NCBI GenBank assembly: GCA_008973525.1
Contig: WACJ01000126.1
Location: forward strand, 930,001 to 994,000
Direction: 5' to 3'
Length of the DNA stretch: 64,000 nucleotides
Origin: Stenopsyche tienmushanensis
Taxonomy: Eukaryota > Arthropoda > Insecta > Trichoptera > Stenopsychidae
Below, in pieces: positions 43,701 through 55,395 of the stretch (position 1 is the first letter of the stretch; each line of letters opens with the position of its first letter). The notes under the pieces were generated by a model. The model did no database searches. It had not been told where the DNA came from and saw only the letters and a list, made by a program, of their open reading frames with translations. The position numbers and the translations under genes are program-made.

Positions 43701-44809
43701 TCGCTGACAATGTCTTCAGACATCATAAATAATAAACATGAAAGTATCATCTAAATGTCACGTCTAGATGTTTTTTTTCTCGAGTTTTGTGACATGTAGT
43801 GCCGCCTCGCTAAAAATAGACATCAAACACATCAATATAATTCAATTGTGGCCATAAAAGGCACTCAATATTGATTGGCATCGCTCAGCATTCATAGTAA
43901 CAGCATTTGTATGCCCAAAATGTACACCAAACAGTAACTTTGTTTAGATGTAGACATCTTTTCTGAATAACATAAGGATTTTCATCACATCAAATATGAC
44001 AAATTTGCTTATTGACGATATTTGTAAGATGAGCAATGCTCGAAAACAACAATGTAAACGTGCTGTTGCAATATATACCTTTCCATGGATGAAATTGTAC
44101 TACCTTCTACTAAAACAAAATGGCTTATATAATTTGAAAAAATGTCACGTGTAAACATTATACAGTACTGAAATCTAGGCGTCACATTTACATGACCCTT
44201 TGTAATCTTCTTTGAATAAACTTATTAAACGCAATTATTACAATGCGTTGGGACTCCAGTCAGATAAAATGAAATGTTATTGTTCACCACAAGCGTTGTA
44301 ACTCACACGAGTCGATAATTATAATGGTTCAGCTACATATTGTTTAAAGCAGCAGTATCAATTCAGTATCAAAAAGTTGCGTTGAATCGGTCACAAATGA
44401 TTCAAGCTTTTCAATTCTTGAAGTATTGACCAGAAAGAGTGTGACTGAAAGGATTCGAAGAAGTGATAATATGTTGGAGTCACAAAATGGCATTTTTTGT
44501 CGTCGAACATGTGACATAAAATTATCATGCATTAGGATGACCTTTCGTTCACTATTTATGGAATATGATCGTAGATATCTTGAAAAGTATCATTCAGTTT
44601 CATCGACTGATCGCTGTGCCGCTTTGTTGTGTTATTTTTTATTGGCTTTCGTTATTTAAAAGTATATTATACCTTTGCAATCGCTCAAAATCGCATTTTT
44701 GTCGTGGATTTTAATCATTGAAACGGATGTTGTCGGTTGACCACAGTCTACTTTTTCTTCCTGGGTGCACGCATTTATCGTCACACGTAACTACAGAATG
44801 TATTTTTTT
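43701..44809. other. No gene recognised
   Basis: AT-rich. Opposite-strand frames at 44344-44659 overlap and have no known motif. The right end of the Tigger-like element could not be found here. Confidence 0.3.
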
Positions 44810-44895
44810 TTTGTAACGAACAAAAAGTATCGAATGCGTTCTGACTCTGTAGTCTGTGAGACTAATGATTAGTGATCTACGATTAAAGCTGATGC
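44810..44895 (+). repeat. Small dispersed repeat, second copy of 22660-22760
   Basis: GTCTGTGAGACTAATGATTA followed by GTGATCTA matches GTCTGAGAGACTAATGATTA followed by GTGGTCTA near 22685, with GTAACGAA shared just before. The extent is uncertain. Confidence 0.45.
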
Positions 44896-45169
44896 AGAAT
44901 CCAACGATTCTCCATGGCTCTTGATCTAGATTTTCGGAAAACTATATACAAGTTTTTAATTAATTTATTCATTAACTTTTTAACGTGCTCCACTAATTAT
45001 TTTAGAAATAAATTACACAATTTCAAATAATGTAATTATTGGCCATGACATGCAAAATTCATCGTGGTTGTTATTCGACACCACCAATAAATTAGCCTTC
45101 ATCGCATAATAAAACATCACATGTCGTTCCCATGGACGCCCAAGCGATAAAAGATGCAAACCTTTAAAA
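44896..45169. other. No feature seen
   Basis: AT-rich DNA between two repeats, without a frame or match. Confidence 0.25.
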
Positions 45170-45665
45170 TTGTATTCTAGTCTAGAATTTTGTAAAAATC
45201 AATTTTGTTCTTTTTGCATTGTTTGCATACATAGACTTTTAAGAATACATCCTCCAAAGAAATTTCCAGAATTTCAATTATTTACGGAGTTATAGCTATT
45301 TTCGTGACGCGGCAACTAAGCCGATCCTATCAAAATGAAATCTTTAAATGCGTTTTTCTCGATACTACTTTTTTCAACATGGTTGACATGATATCTCAAG
45401 TTCTAATTGACTGATTTACTTCAAATTAAGTATAAACTTTGTCTATAAAACCTTCTATTGTTCCTGCCAGATTTATATCAAAATTTAATTTTTAACTATT
45501 TAAAAACAAATTAAAAATGCGAAAAATAAAGGCCAAAATATGACTTTTTTTAAACAGTCACCATTATGCGAAAATAAAATAATTTTTTAACATCTGAGGT
45601 ACAAACTATAGTCACATATTTACTGATTAAAAATCTTTTTTTTTAATTTATTATAGACGACCAAA
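45170..45665 (+). repeat. Repeat family G, fullest copy
   Basis: TTTTTGCATTGTTTGCATAC, TTTACGGAGTTATAGCTATT, GACGCGGCAACTAAGCCGAT, TTTAAATGCGTTTTTCTCGA, CAACATGGTTGACATGATAT, TTCCTGCCAGATTTATATCA and AACAGTCACCATTATGCGAA follow in order. The inverse order appears at 52960-53440 and, split, at 5590-6660; the middle also lies inside the MITE at 10725-11455. Likely a non-autonomous DNA element. Confidence 0.65.
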
Positions 45666-47084
45666 AGGGTTGAAATCGTGTCAACCATGGTACGCCATTT
45701 TTTCACCCCTCACACCCATCAGCCTATAACTTTTTTTAAATTTTAAATACGCATCCCTCTCTGAATGTGTCCTTGGGAATGAAATTCATACAGACAGACT
45801 GAGTGTCTACGCCAATAAAACTATTAATATGCAGAGTCATATTGAAACTAATATGGACGTATGGAATGCAATTATAAGACTTGCGAAACATTTCTAACAT
45901 TAAAATCAATCAACGACCCAAAGAATATCCATAACGTATAATTTTGCCATGATATGTTTCGAATCAGGTGATCAAATTGTTTGATTAATTGGCCCAATAA
46001 AACCATTAAAAATAGAATATCTTGACAAATTTCAAATTAACTCGATAAACGTCAAGGCAAATGAGTTCCTATGATAAGGACTTCTTGATTGTTTGATACT
46101 CTAATGAGCAGCTGATAAAAAACATATTAAATTGCATTGAATCTCTCGTGTAAAATCTAATCTAATTTAAGCAATAATGTTTAATTAATAAGCATTGAAG
46201 AAGCATATTTTCATTTTTAAGCGAATTTTTAAAAGCCTTACCTGCGGATGGGGAGTGTTTGTTTCCAAGAACACGCTTATAACGAGCATCAACAACGGAT
46301 CGGCATAATAATTGATTTCAATTCAGTCTGTTGTTTGTCGGTATTTACGTCTTCAATTAGCATTTATGATTGCTAATCATAATCTAATCAAACAATCCAC
46401 AAAATCTATATATTCCATCTATTTAGTAATTTTGCAGATTTAAATATTAGAATCTATTTGCAGCTTTGATATCATCTCTTGGATCTTCATCGCCACTTTT
46501 CTAATTGTTTTGCAATGATTAATAAATTAATTTAGCAATATGTATGCGAATAAATTTGATCTTGGTTTTTTTTTAGTAACTCAAGAACGTGCGGTTCGAA
46601 TTCATAAAATTCAACAACAAAATTCAAATTCAGCTTGTTCGTTATAAACATGAAATGTTTGCATTTGAAGGTATCGCTTGCATCGAGGGCTTCATAAACC
46701 GGTTAAAACCGAAACCTGTTGAATGTCAATTTAAAAAAAAAAGAAGATAAAACTAGGTAATCTACACCGGTTATCCGGAAAGTTGATACTGCAAAAAGCA
46801 CATTTTCTAATAATTTAAATATATCTACAATGTCCTGTTTATTATAAAGTTAAATCTAATTTTGTTTATTAAAGATACAAAAATGTTTCGTCGCTCGTTT
46901 TTGTTGTGTTCTGCCAAAGCGTGCGGTATCCATCCTATCCCATAACACCCATCCTATTCAAACTTATCGATTGTTTGCCGTGGACAGAGCCGTAACGTTC
47001 CGCTGCTTGGAACCATGCCAGCCCGCTCAACTAAATTGCACGGCAAGGTGCAAAATTTGAATTTGATATCCGTGTCCTTGTGCA
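45666..47084. other. No gene recognised
   Basis: AT-rich, seemingly single-copy DNA. ACCGGTTATCCGGAAAGTTG at 46768-46787 resembles a mariner outer end. The last 150 bases are GC-richer (CCGTGGACAGAGCCGTAACG) and lead into a family E repeat. Confidence 0.3.
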
Positions 47085-47470
47085 CATGGAGTGGGGGAAA
47101 GTCTAGAATCGTTCATGACCTCATATTGCATGAGTAATTTATGTAATTTGGCATCTGAGGGAGTTTCCGTGATCGTATTGATCATAGAAAGTGTCGCAAA
47201 AAGTCCTAAAAGAGGACGGAGTGGCCACAAGATCTGCGTGTCCAACCGGTCCGCTTTTCGGACCGCTGATATGACGAACGAGAGACTCGCGATCGGACGT
47301 CATATGTCTACATAACGACTACAAACTCTCGTTATAAAACGTTGTCCGAAGAAGACCGATCGGGTGGATTGTTTAATTTTTACAATCGGTCGAATTTATT
47401 GTTGTCTTTATTTTATTGCGGACTTATGCCGGTTGGGTCGGCCCAATGTAAATCTGACTCTGGAAACAAA
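47085..47470 (+). repeat. Interspersed repeat family E, fullest copy
   Basis: The order is GGGGGAAAGTCTAGAATCGT, GAGGGAGTTTCCGTGATCGT, AAAAAGTCCTAAAAGAGGAC, GGAGTGGCCACAAGATCTGC, GGTCCGCTTTTCGGACC (hairpin, 47249-47265), CGATCGGACGTCATATG, GTCCGAAGAAGACCGATCGG, then TTGTCTTTATTTTATTGCGG and ACTTATGCCGGTTGGGTCGG. About 385 bp; a TTTATT-rich end and hairpin suit an LTR or leader region. Confidence 0.65.
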
Positions 47471-47794
47471 CTGATAATGTCTCTAAATTTCCGAATACTT
47501 TCGGGTCCTCCTAATAGATTTAGCAAGATCTAATTATACATCAAATTTGTTTTCAGCTCGTTCATTCCGGCTATAAGTTTTTCCAGTGTGATGATCTCGT
47601 TTTTTCGATGGATGAAGCTATGAGGTTAATATACTCCAAAATCGCAAAGCGTTTCCATGCCTCCATGACTTCGATAGATTCATCGTTGGAACATATTCAA
47701 AAATCATTGCGATGATTCCCCAATCTAGCAATTGAATCGACGATGTTATATTGAACGATTGGAATCTACGACTCGAGTGATACAGAAAGAGCAT
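47471..47794. other. No gene recognised
   Basis: Short stretch with GGGTCCTCCTAATAGATTTA, related to GAGTCCTCCTAATATTCAAT at 36752, so a piece of the mariner-associated repeat is present. No frame of note. Confidence 0.3.
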
Positions 47795-48215
47795 TTTCGC
47801 ACATTGAGTGCGGACATCAGTGCAACGAAGACAGAGACGGAGAGAGTATCTTGCGTCTCATCAAACACTTGTGCATTGATAGCAAAATCATACTGTAAAG
47901 ATGCCCCTACACGTCTGAATATTCCGCTTGATTTACAATGCCGTGCTTCTATTTCAAATGAAATATTATTATTTATTCCAATAATTAATACAAACATCAC
48001 ATTTATGATCGCTTTTATTATTTGTCACACGTGTTTTGTTTTTGTTTAGGCGAAAAAATGAACGAACATTGTGTGCTATCAACAGTGTTAGGGCTCATTT
48101 ATTGATATACAAGCTTGACTCATGCTGCGCGAATTGTGTGGATGATAAGTGGTGGATATTCGAAAATAACATCTATGTTTAACACGATTTAAAATTTACT
48201 CACTAACTAAATAAT
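47795..48215 (+). repeat. LTR-like repeat family A, copy 4 with internal divergence
   Basis: GAAGACAGAGACGGAGAGAG and TATCTTGCGTCTCATC mark the left block. After an unmatched middle, TTGTGTGCTATCAACAGTGT, GATATACAAGCTTGACTCAT, GATGATAAGTGGTGGATATT and ACACGATTTAAAATTTACTC mark the right block. The middle, about 47860-48035, is open on both strands and may be an insertion. Confidence 0.6.
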
Positions 48216-49286
48216 CTATTTAGAATAATTTATGGAGTGCTCGCTATATCCGTTATCTTGTTGCACAGCTAAACGAGAGCAAGATCTTTTCAATTTATTC
48301 ATGACATCTATATTCCAGACGAAAATATGTATTATTATGACAAAAATAACATCTATGCAAGTAACACCCCTCGATTAAATATTGAAATTGGATTTCTGCC
48401 AGCCGTATCAAAGAGACATTCTGCGTGGTCGTAACTTGCGACATCATTGAACGATTCTTCGTCGGTGCAAAGCCTCCAGAACGAGTATCCTCCAGCATTT
48501 ATTAATTCATTGAAGATAAGACGAGGAAAAATATCCAGCATAATTTACGCTGCCGATTCCATAGCATGGAAGCTAATTTAATTACAGCCATGCTAATTTG
48601 TGCTTCCCCAGAACGACGGATCGACGGCATCTTCCGATGATTTCAATACTTTCGTTTGTATTTTGACATCAAATTTCGCAGCCACATAGTTGTGTTACAT
48701 CTAAACTGTCGAAAGACCGACTTGACAGGTTGACGGATGTCAAATTGTAACGTGTGTTTAGCGATTACATCCATAATAAAACTCCTGAAGTCTGACAGTA
48801 CCGGTATCTTCACTTATGCTGGATTCGTTCACAAAGCAACGGCATCTTATTATTTTCTATAATTAAAAATACATTTGAAAGCTACTAATCGCGATAATTA
48901 TAAAAGAGATTTTATCTCTTCGCAATCCATGGAGATAATTTAAAAAGCACACAGAACAATTCCGCTGAAAAATTGGCGAAGAACTCGCTCGGGGAGTGAT
49001 CCGAATTGCAATAATGTGGCAGTGTTTAATGTGTGCGTCGGTAATACAGTCCGCTATTAATTCGCATGCTATCTTATCATGTGCGGCAATCCGATGCGGA
49101 ATTAATAAGACATTTTTCATAGTGAGAAACTCGTTAAATGAACCAGTCTGAAAGGATAAAATTATGTCTGATTTAATTTTCATACAAATAGGCCTTCGGG
49201 GAGCTCTCAATTGCTTTGGAAAACTGGTTGCCATCAATTAGAATTGCCGATCGGAACAATTAAAACGCTAACAATAATAAATATCC
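48216..49286. other. No gene assigned
   Basis: Two overlapping minus frames at 48295-48541 include DIFPRLIFNELINAGGYSFW and CTDEESFNDVASYDHAE, which look protein-like but match no family that I know. The 124-codon minus frame at 48863-49237 is unassigned. The 48550-49260 area seems single-copy. Confidence 0.3.
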
Positions 49287-49438
49287 CAATTCAACCCTTC
49301 TATAGCGTCGAGATTAGGAACTTGTTGAAATGCTATAGAAAGTTAGGCACCCATACGAAATTTGTACATGCTTAATTTGTTAATCCGACTTTAAGTATTT
49401 TATCACAAACGAAGTGGGTGCTATACGAGGGTTAACTG
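49287..49438. mobile_element. 152-bp Tigger-type MITE
   Basis: The left end CAATTCAACCCTTCTATAGC and the right end, reverse-complemented, CAGTTAACCCTCGTATAGCA are inverted repeats, with TA following the right end (49439-49440). The right end is the classic Tigger form CAGTTAACCCTCGTATAG. A related left end lies at 17370. Confidence 0.6.
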
Positions 49439-49659
49439 TAATTCAAAATCCATTTCAACAGCAAAAAACTGCAGAGAGCATATTTTTATCAACTACGTTG
49501 ATTTTTGCTTAACGTCGCCCAAAATGCTATTACGTGATATTTTTTCACATATTTTTCAAACGCTCGAGAAGATTTATTAAGGACTATTTTTAAAAGATTG
49601 AGCGCATTCCCAATATATGCAGAGTGAACAAAATTCACGTTTAATATTCGATTCACTTT

Positions 49660-50165
49660 TCCAATATAACACATCACTCAATAAGTTCGTAGGATGACAA
49701 ACAGTTGCCGCCACTATATAAAGCTGACACTTCAAAGATATCAGAAGGCAGTGTATTCAACATTTTGCATCAATATCTGTCCATAAGAAAGCTCTATTCG
49801 AAGTGGGTACAGCGTTTGCTCACACTCGATCAACGCGTCCACAATTCGGAGCGCTGTTTGGAGCTGTTTCAGCGCAATGAAAATGATTTTTTCATGCGGT
49901 ATGTGACAATGGATAAAACATGGTACATCATTAGACTCCGGAGTCAAACCCGTAGTAAGCTTATTGGACAGCAACAATGGCAAAATTGCACAAATTACAC
50001 TTTAAATTGCTTCCCTATCTAAAAAGATTGTTCCAGGGAAAGAGATTTGGCTCAGAATGAAGAAGTGATTGTTGTAACTGTCCAAATATATTTTGATGCC
50101 AAAGACAAATCTTTCTACAAAAAAGGCATTAAATTGCTAGAAAAGCGATGGAATGCAATATTTTT
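49660..50165 (+). mobile_element. mariner element, internally deleted, with left terminal repeat
   Basis: The left end contains TAACACATCACTCAATAAGT followed by TCGTAGGATGACAAACAGTT. Frame 49705-50022 encodes GSVFNILHQYLSIRKLYSKW, VQRLLTLDQR, ERCLELFQRNENDFFMRYVT and MDKTW; the usual MDETW has become MDKTW. Then a large deletion leads to QNEEVIVV, YFDAKDKSFYKKGIKLLEKR near 50055-50150. The second and third catalytic blocks are missing. The central part is closely related to 32160-32300 and 63785-64000. Confidence 0.8.
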
Positions 50166-50249
50166 AAATAATATACAAAGATAGTCCCAAAAGTACCCGA
50201 TCTAACGTATAGATGACGGTTACTGTTAAAAAATTATAATAGTATTATT

Positions 50250-50580
50250 ATAAATATTGCAAAAAGCCCTAAAAGAGGACGGAGTAGAAACAAGATTTGT
50301 ATGTCCAATCGGTCCGCTTTTCGGACCGCTGATATAACGAATGAGCGCCTCGCGATCGTATGCCATACTTGAACATATCTACAGATCTATTACAAACTCT
50401 CATTATGAAGCGAAATTGTCTGAAGAAGACTGATCGGGTGGGTTGTTTTAATTTTACAATCAAAATTGTTGTCCTTGTTTTATTGCGGGCTTATGCCGGC
50501 TGAGTCAACCCAATGCATAAGCAATAATGAAGAAAAAAGGGATTAGACTTAACTTAATATATATTATAAAAACGGAAAGA
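50250..50580 (+). repeat. Interspersed repeat family E, copy 4
   Basis: AAAAGCCCTAAAAGAGGACG, GGTCCGCTTTTCGGACC, GAATGAGCGCCTCGCGATCG, ATTACAAACTCTCATTATGA, GAAGAAGACTGATCGGGTGG and GCGGGCTTATGCCGGCTGAG. After that GGGATTAGACTTAACTTAAT-ATATATT with AAAAACGGA matches DNA following the copy at 56855-57180, so the repeat extends to about 50580. Confidence 0.65.
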
Positions 50581-50649
50581 TTCAATCAGCTTTGGTTCAT
50601 GTAAAGTATAATAAAGTAAAGTAAAATAAAAACCATGCGTCGTGCGTTT

Positions 50650-51070
50650 TGCGCCCTAATGTGATCCCGAAAAATTCAGGATTGAAATTTTTATCTAACC
50701 TAGGGGCAGTAATTGTCTAATCTACGTATACATATACACAGTACATATATGTGTTTTAAATTGTTATATTAGCCTTTCCCTACCGGTGATGTATTTACTA
50801 CACATCGACTCTAATAATGGGAATATCGATATGAAATATAATAGATACGGACTTCAGAATTTTTGTATTCCTCCGTAATATAATTACCAATCACATCAAA
50901 GTATTATAGTATATAACTATTCATCTGCAGCGACGGAAATAAATAATTTCTCTGGAAATTGGGAATTTTGCGAGTTTTAGTCCGTGTCTCGGCTAAATCG
51001 AGATTGATGGTGCTACACGAAAATGGGGGCTCACGCGGTCATCAACTCGAACTAGCATTTCCTATCCGAT
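50650..51070 (+). mobile_element. hAT family copy with a short coding piece
   Basis: GATCCCGAAAAATTCAGGAT and TTGAAATTTTTATCTAACC are followed by the reverse complement of 33240-33600. On the plus strand 51006-51060 encodes MVLHENGGSRGHQLELAF, the start of the hAT C-terminal domain seen at 33290, after which homology stops abruptly. Confidence 0.65.
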
Positions 51071-52167
51071 GGAATAAATGTAGTTTTACATATCACTGAT
51101 AAATTTTTACAACAAAATTTCCAACAAAATAAAATAAAAACGATATATGCAGGTAACTCCACAACAATGATTGATGATGATCATTAACATAATGGATGGT
51201 CGCATTTAAGAAAATTTTTTGTGTAAATTTAGATCAAATGCCAACAAAATAAGATGTCATAATGTAAAAATACCGTGAAAGAATTTCTGACGTATCATTG
51301 CAATATTATGAGAATTTTGGCGCCAATATTATGACATTGAAAAGTGTTGATAAAAAAATGTTTTCGCGCAACAGAAAATAGACGAATTTAAATAAAGTCC
51401 CACCAATTTTTTTTAAGCTGACATCAAATCAATCAACATTTTTAGAGGTGCGAACCGGTGACTACCGATGCGATGCTTATATTAAAAATAATACAGTTCA
51501 AACGATCGCATCCAATCATAACTATGTACAAATCTAGAGTCTGAGCTTTCGAAATTTCGAAGCACTTTATGGTGTGAGCATTTGTTGATCTCGTTTACAA
51601 TTTCGGTCATTGCTCACTAAAGATGCTCGAGCGATCATAAAGTCGAGTTCTCATACAATTTACGATCAATGTTGATATTAAATTAGCCGATGATCATAGT
51701 CATGCATGACTGGAATAAACGGAACAAGAAGGCATGTGCTCAGTTGGCGTATCGTTTGAAGGACTCGGATGGCGCTTGGATAATCATCATCGATCGCATC
51801 GATGCTCGCTTCAAATTCATTCTCATTTATTTCCGTATCCGAGTCTGAATCCAATATGATTTCACATTGAATCGGATTGATACCATTTAATCGAACGATC
51901 TGGCGAAGGTCGCGATTAACGAGGGATCGCGATCAGCGGGGGAATATTTATTAATCGCTTATAGCTCTGCGTTGCGTGAAATAATCTTGTGTTTCTTGCT
52001 TAGTCTGTCTGTGTTTGTTCTAATTTGGATTATAACCATCATGAGCCCTAAAGGTTCGTGTTGCAATTGCAAAAACCCAAATTTCAGAAAAGGTCCAGAA
52101 ACAGAACTATAGTCTTTTATTGCTATTTTTATCTATGATTTGATCTACGCAAAAAATATCATATTTA
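51071..52167. other. No gene assigned
   Basis: The 51700-51960 part has higher GC and a minus-strand stretch open for about 78 codons without ATG (IILDSDSDTEINENEFEASI), preceded by CAG in an acceptor-like place. It could be an exon of an unseen gene. The remainder is AT-rich. Confidence 0.3.
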
Positions 52168-52640
52168 CAGCAGACCCTCGGTAATCCGGCCCCAGTCTAA
52201 TCCGGCGCCCACTGTAATCCGACATCCCAATAAAAGTATAGTACATTTGTACGGCAAAGCTTCGTCAATGTAAAAAATGCAAAAGTGTGATTCTGGACCG
52301 CCTAAATCGCCATGAATCTTTTTGTAAGTTGGCAACTGTTTACGACATAGGACGATCCACAATTTATGATACGAAAAGAAACTGTAAGAAGAAGTAAACT
52401 GTAAGATTGTGGGCCAGGCAAGAAGCAAACTTTCAAAGAAGCGAAACATTTAGAAGTGGAAGAAGCTTTGTATTTGTATATTCAGGGAAGAAACAGATAT
52501 ACATCTATTTCTATATTAAATAACAAAAAAGAAGACTTTGTAGCTAGCAAAAGATAGCTAAATGCATCCGGACTACAAGGGGTTGGGGGCAGTACTTTAT
52601 AATCCGACAATCCGATAAAGCCCGCCAAAAATGCGACGCG
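52168..52640 (+). pseudogene. Tigger/jerky-type transposon, terminus and N-terminal DNA-binding part
   Basis: The element starts CAGCAGACCCTCGGTAATCC after TA (52166-52167), followed by repeats of TAATCCGGCGCC type. The plus strand then reads CKSVILDRLNRHESFCKLAT followed by VYDIGRSTIYDTKRN (CENP-B-type helix-turn-helix; family form ILDRLERGESVSKLAKEYGIGRSTIYDIKKN). After a frame change it reads KEAKHLEVEEALYLYIQGRN. The right side, TATAATCCGACAATCCGATA at 52597-52616, may be the opposite end, giving a deleted copy of about 450 bp. No catalytic domain remains. Confidence 0.8.
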
Positions 52641-52959
52641 GCGATACATAGACGTCTAGCTGCATTCAGATATTGTGAGTTTGACGCATTGATATGTTTT
52701 GTATTGTGTTTGCATGTATTTTATTTTATATATGGGCAATTGTGGAATGCTATGATCAATCCTAGCTTACAACAAATTAACGACGATGGACGTTGTTTAG
52801 ATTGGTGGGATTCATACGAGAAAAAGTCGGATTAACCTTTCGATTAGTGAGTTAAAGGGGTATTCTGATCTAGAGGCACAAATTTTAGCTGTTTTTTTTT
52901 CAAGATCAATTAAAAAAGAAACAGGTTACTAACTAAAAAAAAGTTAAAAAAGTGAAGTG
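52641..52959. other. No feature seen
   Basis: AT-rich DNA between a Tigger remnant and a family G repeat, without a frame or match of note. Confidence 0.25.
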
Positions 52960-53440
52960 TAAGCAGTAAAAAAAGGTTATGTCCTGGTTGACACAATTTC
53001 AACTCTTCTAGTCATCTAAAATGTATTAAAAAAATATATTTTTGATTAAAAAGAATGTCGCTATAGTCCATACCTCAGAGAATAAAAAATAATTTTATTT
53101 TCGCTAAATGGCGACTGTTTAAAAAAAAAGTCTTATTTTTTTATAGTTTTAATTTTTTTTTATATGGGTAAAAATTAAATTTTGACATTTAATCTGGCAA
53201 GAATGATAGAAGGATATATAGAACAGATTTATACCAAATTTGAAATAAATCAGTTCATCAATTTCGAGAAAAACGCGTTTAAAGATTTCATTTTGTTAGG
53301 ATCGACTTAGTTGCCGCCTCACTAAAATAGCTATAACTCCGTAAATAATTGGAATTTCACAAACTTATTCAGAGAATATATTCTTAAACGTCTAAATGTG
53401 CAAACAATGCACAAAAAAATAGATTAATTTTAAATCACGT
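52960..53440 (-). repeat. Repeat family G, inverted copy
   Basis: CGCTATAGTCCATACCTCAG, TTTTCGCTAAATGGCGACTG, TCAATTTCGAGAAAAACGCG, TTAGTTGCCGCCTCACTAAA and GTGCAAACAATGCACAAAAA, in the order opposite to 45170-45665. Unlike the copy at 5590-6660 it is not interrupted, so it shows the pre-insertion state of that copy. Confidence 0.65.
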
Positions 53441-53624
53441 TAAACAGATGCTATAATCGCATGTCCAGCGATTAAAATTTATTCCACCCTGCATAAAGAA
53501 TATTTGTAATCATGATCGATGATGTTTTAGATATAGGAACGGATACCTGATACGAAGAAATCCATTTTTTCCAGGATCAAGCATCAAATTTCGATGGTCT
53601 CTCTTCTTAATTATTTGATCAGTG

Positions 53625-53830
53625 AATCGATTTTAAACTGGGTTAAACATAGATGCTATTTTCGTATGTCTATCACTTATCGTCCACACATATGCCACTG
53701 TGCGCTTGTATATCAATAAATGAACCTTAACACTGTCGATATCACACAATATTTATTATTTCTTTGGCGTAAACATGAACAATAACAATCTGTGTATTCA
53801 GTTTTAATAACAAAATAATGCATTTTTGAA
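53625..53830 (-). repeat. LTR-like repeat family A, inverted partial copy
   Basis: AACATAGATGCTATTTTCGT, CTATCACTTATCGTCCACAC, CTTGTATATCAATAAATGAA and AACACTGTCGATATCACACA are the reverse complement of 48070-48195. The purine-rich block is missing. Confidence 0.6.
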
Positions 53831-55149
53831 GCTTGAAATCACTCGAGTTCGAACGCATATATGCGCAATTACTTATCAACGGGTTAAAATTAGATAATAT
53901 ATAGTCTTAGTGTAAGCATATGACGATCAACGTCCTTGCTAACGTTGTTGGTAATCTCGTCGAGGTGTGTTCCGGTATGAAGAATGATGAGTAGGATGCC
54001 AGCTGGAGGCTTCAGCACTAGGGTTGAAGAGTTTGAAGCGAGCGATGGGTGCGGTTAGAGCTCGTGTGCCCATCGACCGGCAAATGCTTGTTGGCGTGCG
54101 TTGCTCCCGTCTCTGCAGATTTATTAGTTTTTTCCTGGCTTCTTGGCCGCTGACCATATGCCAGCTCGACCGAAAAATGTCTGCACGGACGTGGATGTTG
54201 CTCGGCAAATCCGCAGCAAAAACGCGTAGAAACCTCACTCTGCATTTATTTACATCTAAACTAGGTTAAGCCGGTAAAATCTGCTTCTCGCTCCACGCAT
54301 AACGAAAGGGTATTTCATCTCAGAACCGGGAAGAACGCCGACTGGCATCGAACGAAGAAGGAAAAGGGACCATGAAATTCCGTTATTTTTGTTCACCATC
54401 TTCAATTGGACGGGATTCTGGGAATTGAGATGTATACTCGCAATCTTGCCCCGTCGCATTCCTCAATCCTAGATTGTGTTTTTCTTCACTTTAACCTATC
54501 GTCTCATCTGACTGCACTCCGCGATAGATAGTCAGTCCATTTACAATACTCTCGATTGCGAGCCTGTTGAACATATCTGCGATCCAACAATCTAATCATG
54601 CATCTGTTTTCTCCAATATGAATGCGTTTTATCAAGCTAAATAATCGTATAATCGATACAAAAAGCAAACTGTAAATGAAATTTTTGTACAACCGCTATT
54701 TGAAGTGTCGATACTAAATTTATCACATTCGGATGCGATTCGTATGGAGAACACCAAATATTCACCGAGAAAATCACTCAATCGCCACAAAAAACTAAAC
54801 CGAAGAATACGCAGATCACCGTAAACGTCGACGACACTCTTCAACTGGGACACACTTGAATATGCGAATTGTTAACATTCTGCGGTTAGAAAAAAAAAGG
54901 TTCTAAATGCTTGCAACATTAAGAAAGAACAGTCCTACTGATTTTTGGTCAACAGAAAAATGTATACTTGGACTATAATCATCATTATTGCTAACATCTT
55001 CCCATGATGGACTACTATTGGCGATTGAAGATGTATTCGATCGTTCTTGAGTGAGCTCGTCAAGAGTCAATTTCAATCTGTCAAGTGCCAATCTGGTCAA
55101 TAAATGGGCAACTCGTTGTCTCTCAGGCCAATATTGTATAAAAAAATAT
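53831..55149 (-). other. Cluster of minus-strand open frames, unidentified
   Basis: Frames at 55100-54903 (running on upstream as WPERQRVAHLLTRLALDRLK; later SWEDVSNNDDYSPSIHF), 54853-54632 (VVDVYGDLRILRFSFLWRLS), 54459-54256 and 54238-53939 (SSWHMVSGQEARKKLINLQR) follow each other on one strand, and the 53935-54300 part is GC-rich. They may be remnants of one gene or element. No family could be named, and frames are separated by stops. Confidence 0.3.
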
Positions 55150-55395
55150 AATTATATCAAAAACAGTTCCCTGGTGTTGCACTCTATATCGTTTTGTACT
55201 CTTCGAACTGAGCGGGTCAACTTGAAATAGGAGACACCCAGTCTCGAATTCGCGGAGGTAAATTGCAGGTGGTAAGTCGACATGTTCATCCATGTGGCCC
55301 ACACGGTGAGCTTCTTGATCATGGATATCGAAGAGGTACTAGTTCTCCAGTTGACTATTTTTGGCTGCACTATGATATCTTAGAAAATTATTTGG
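55150..55395 (-). repeat. Repeat family L, second copy of 6300-6400
   Basis: ACTCTATATCGTTTTGTACT, CTTCGAACTGAGCGGGTCAA and GGAGACACCCAGTCTCGAAT are the reverse complement of blocks at 6315-6395. The minus frame shares SVRRVQNDIE with the plus frame at 6227-6463. The similarity may reflect an old coding segment or just repeat homology. Confidence 0.5.
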
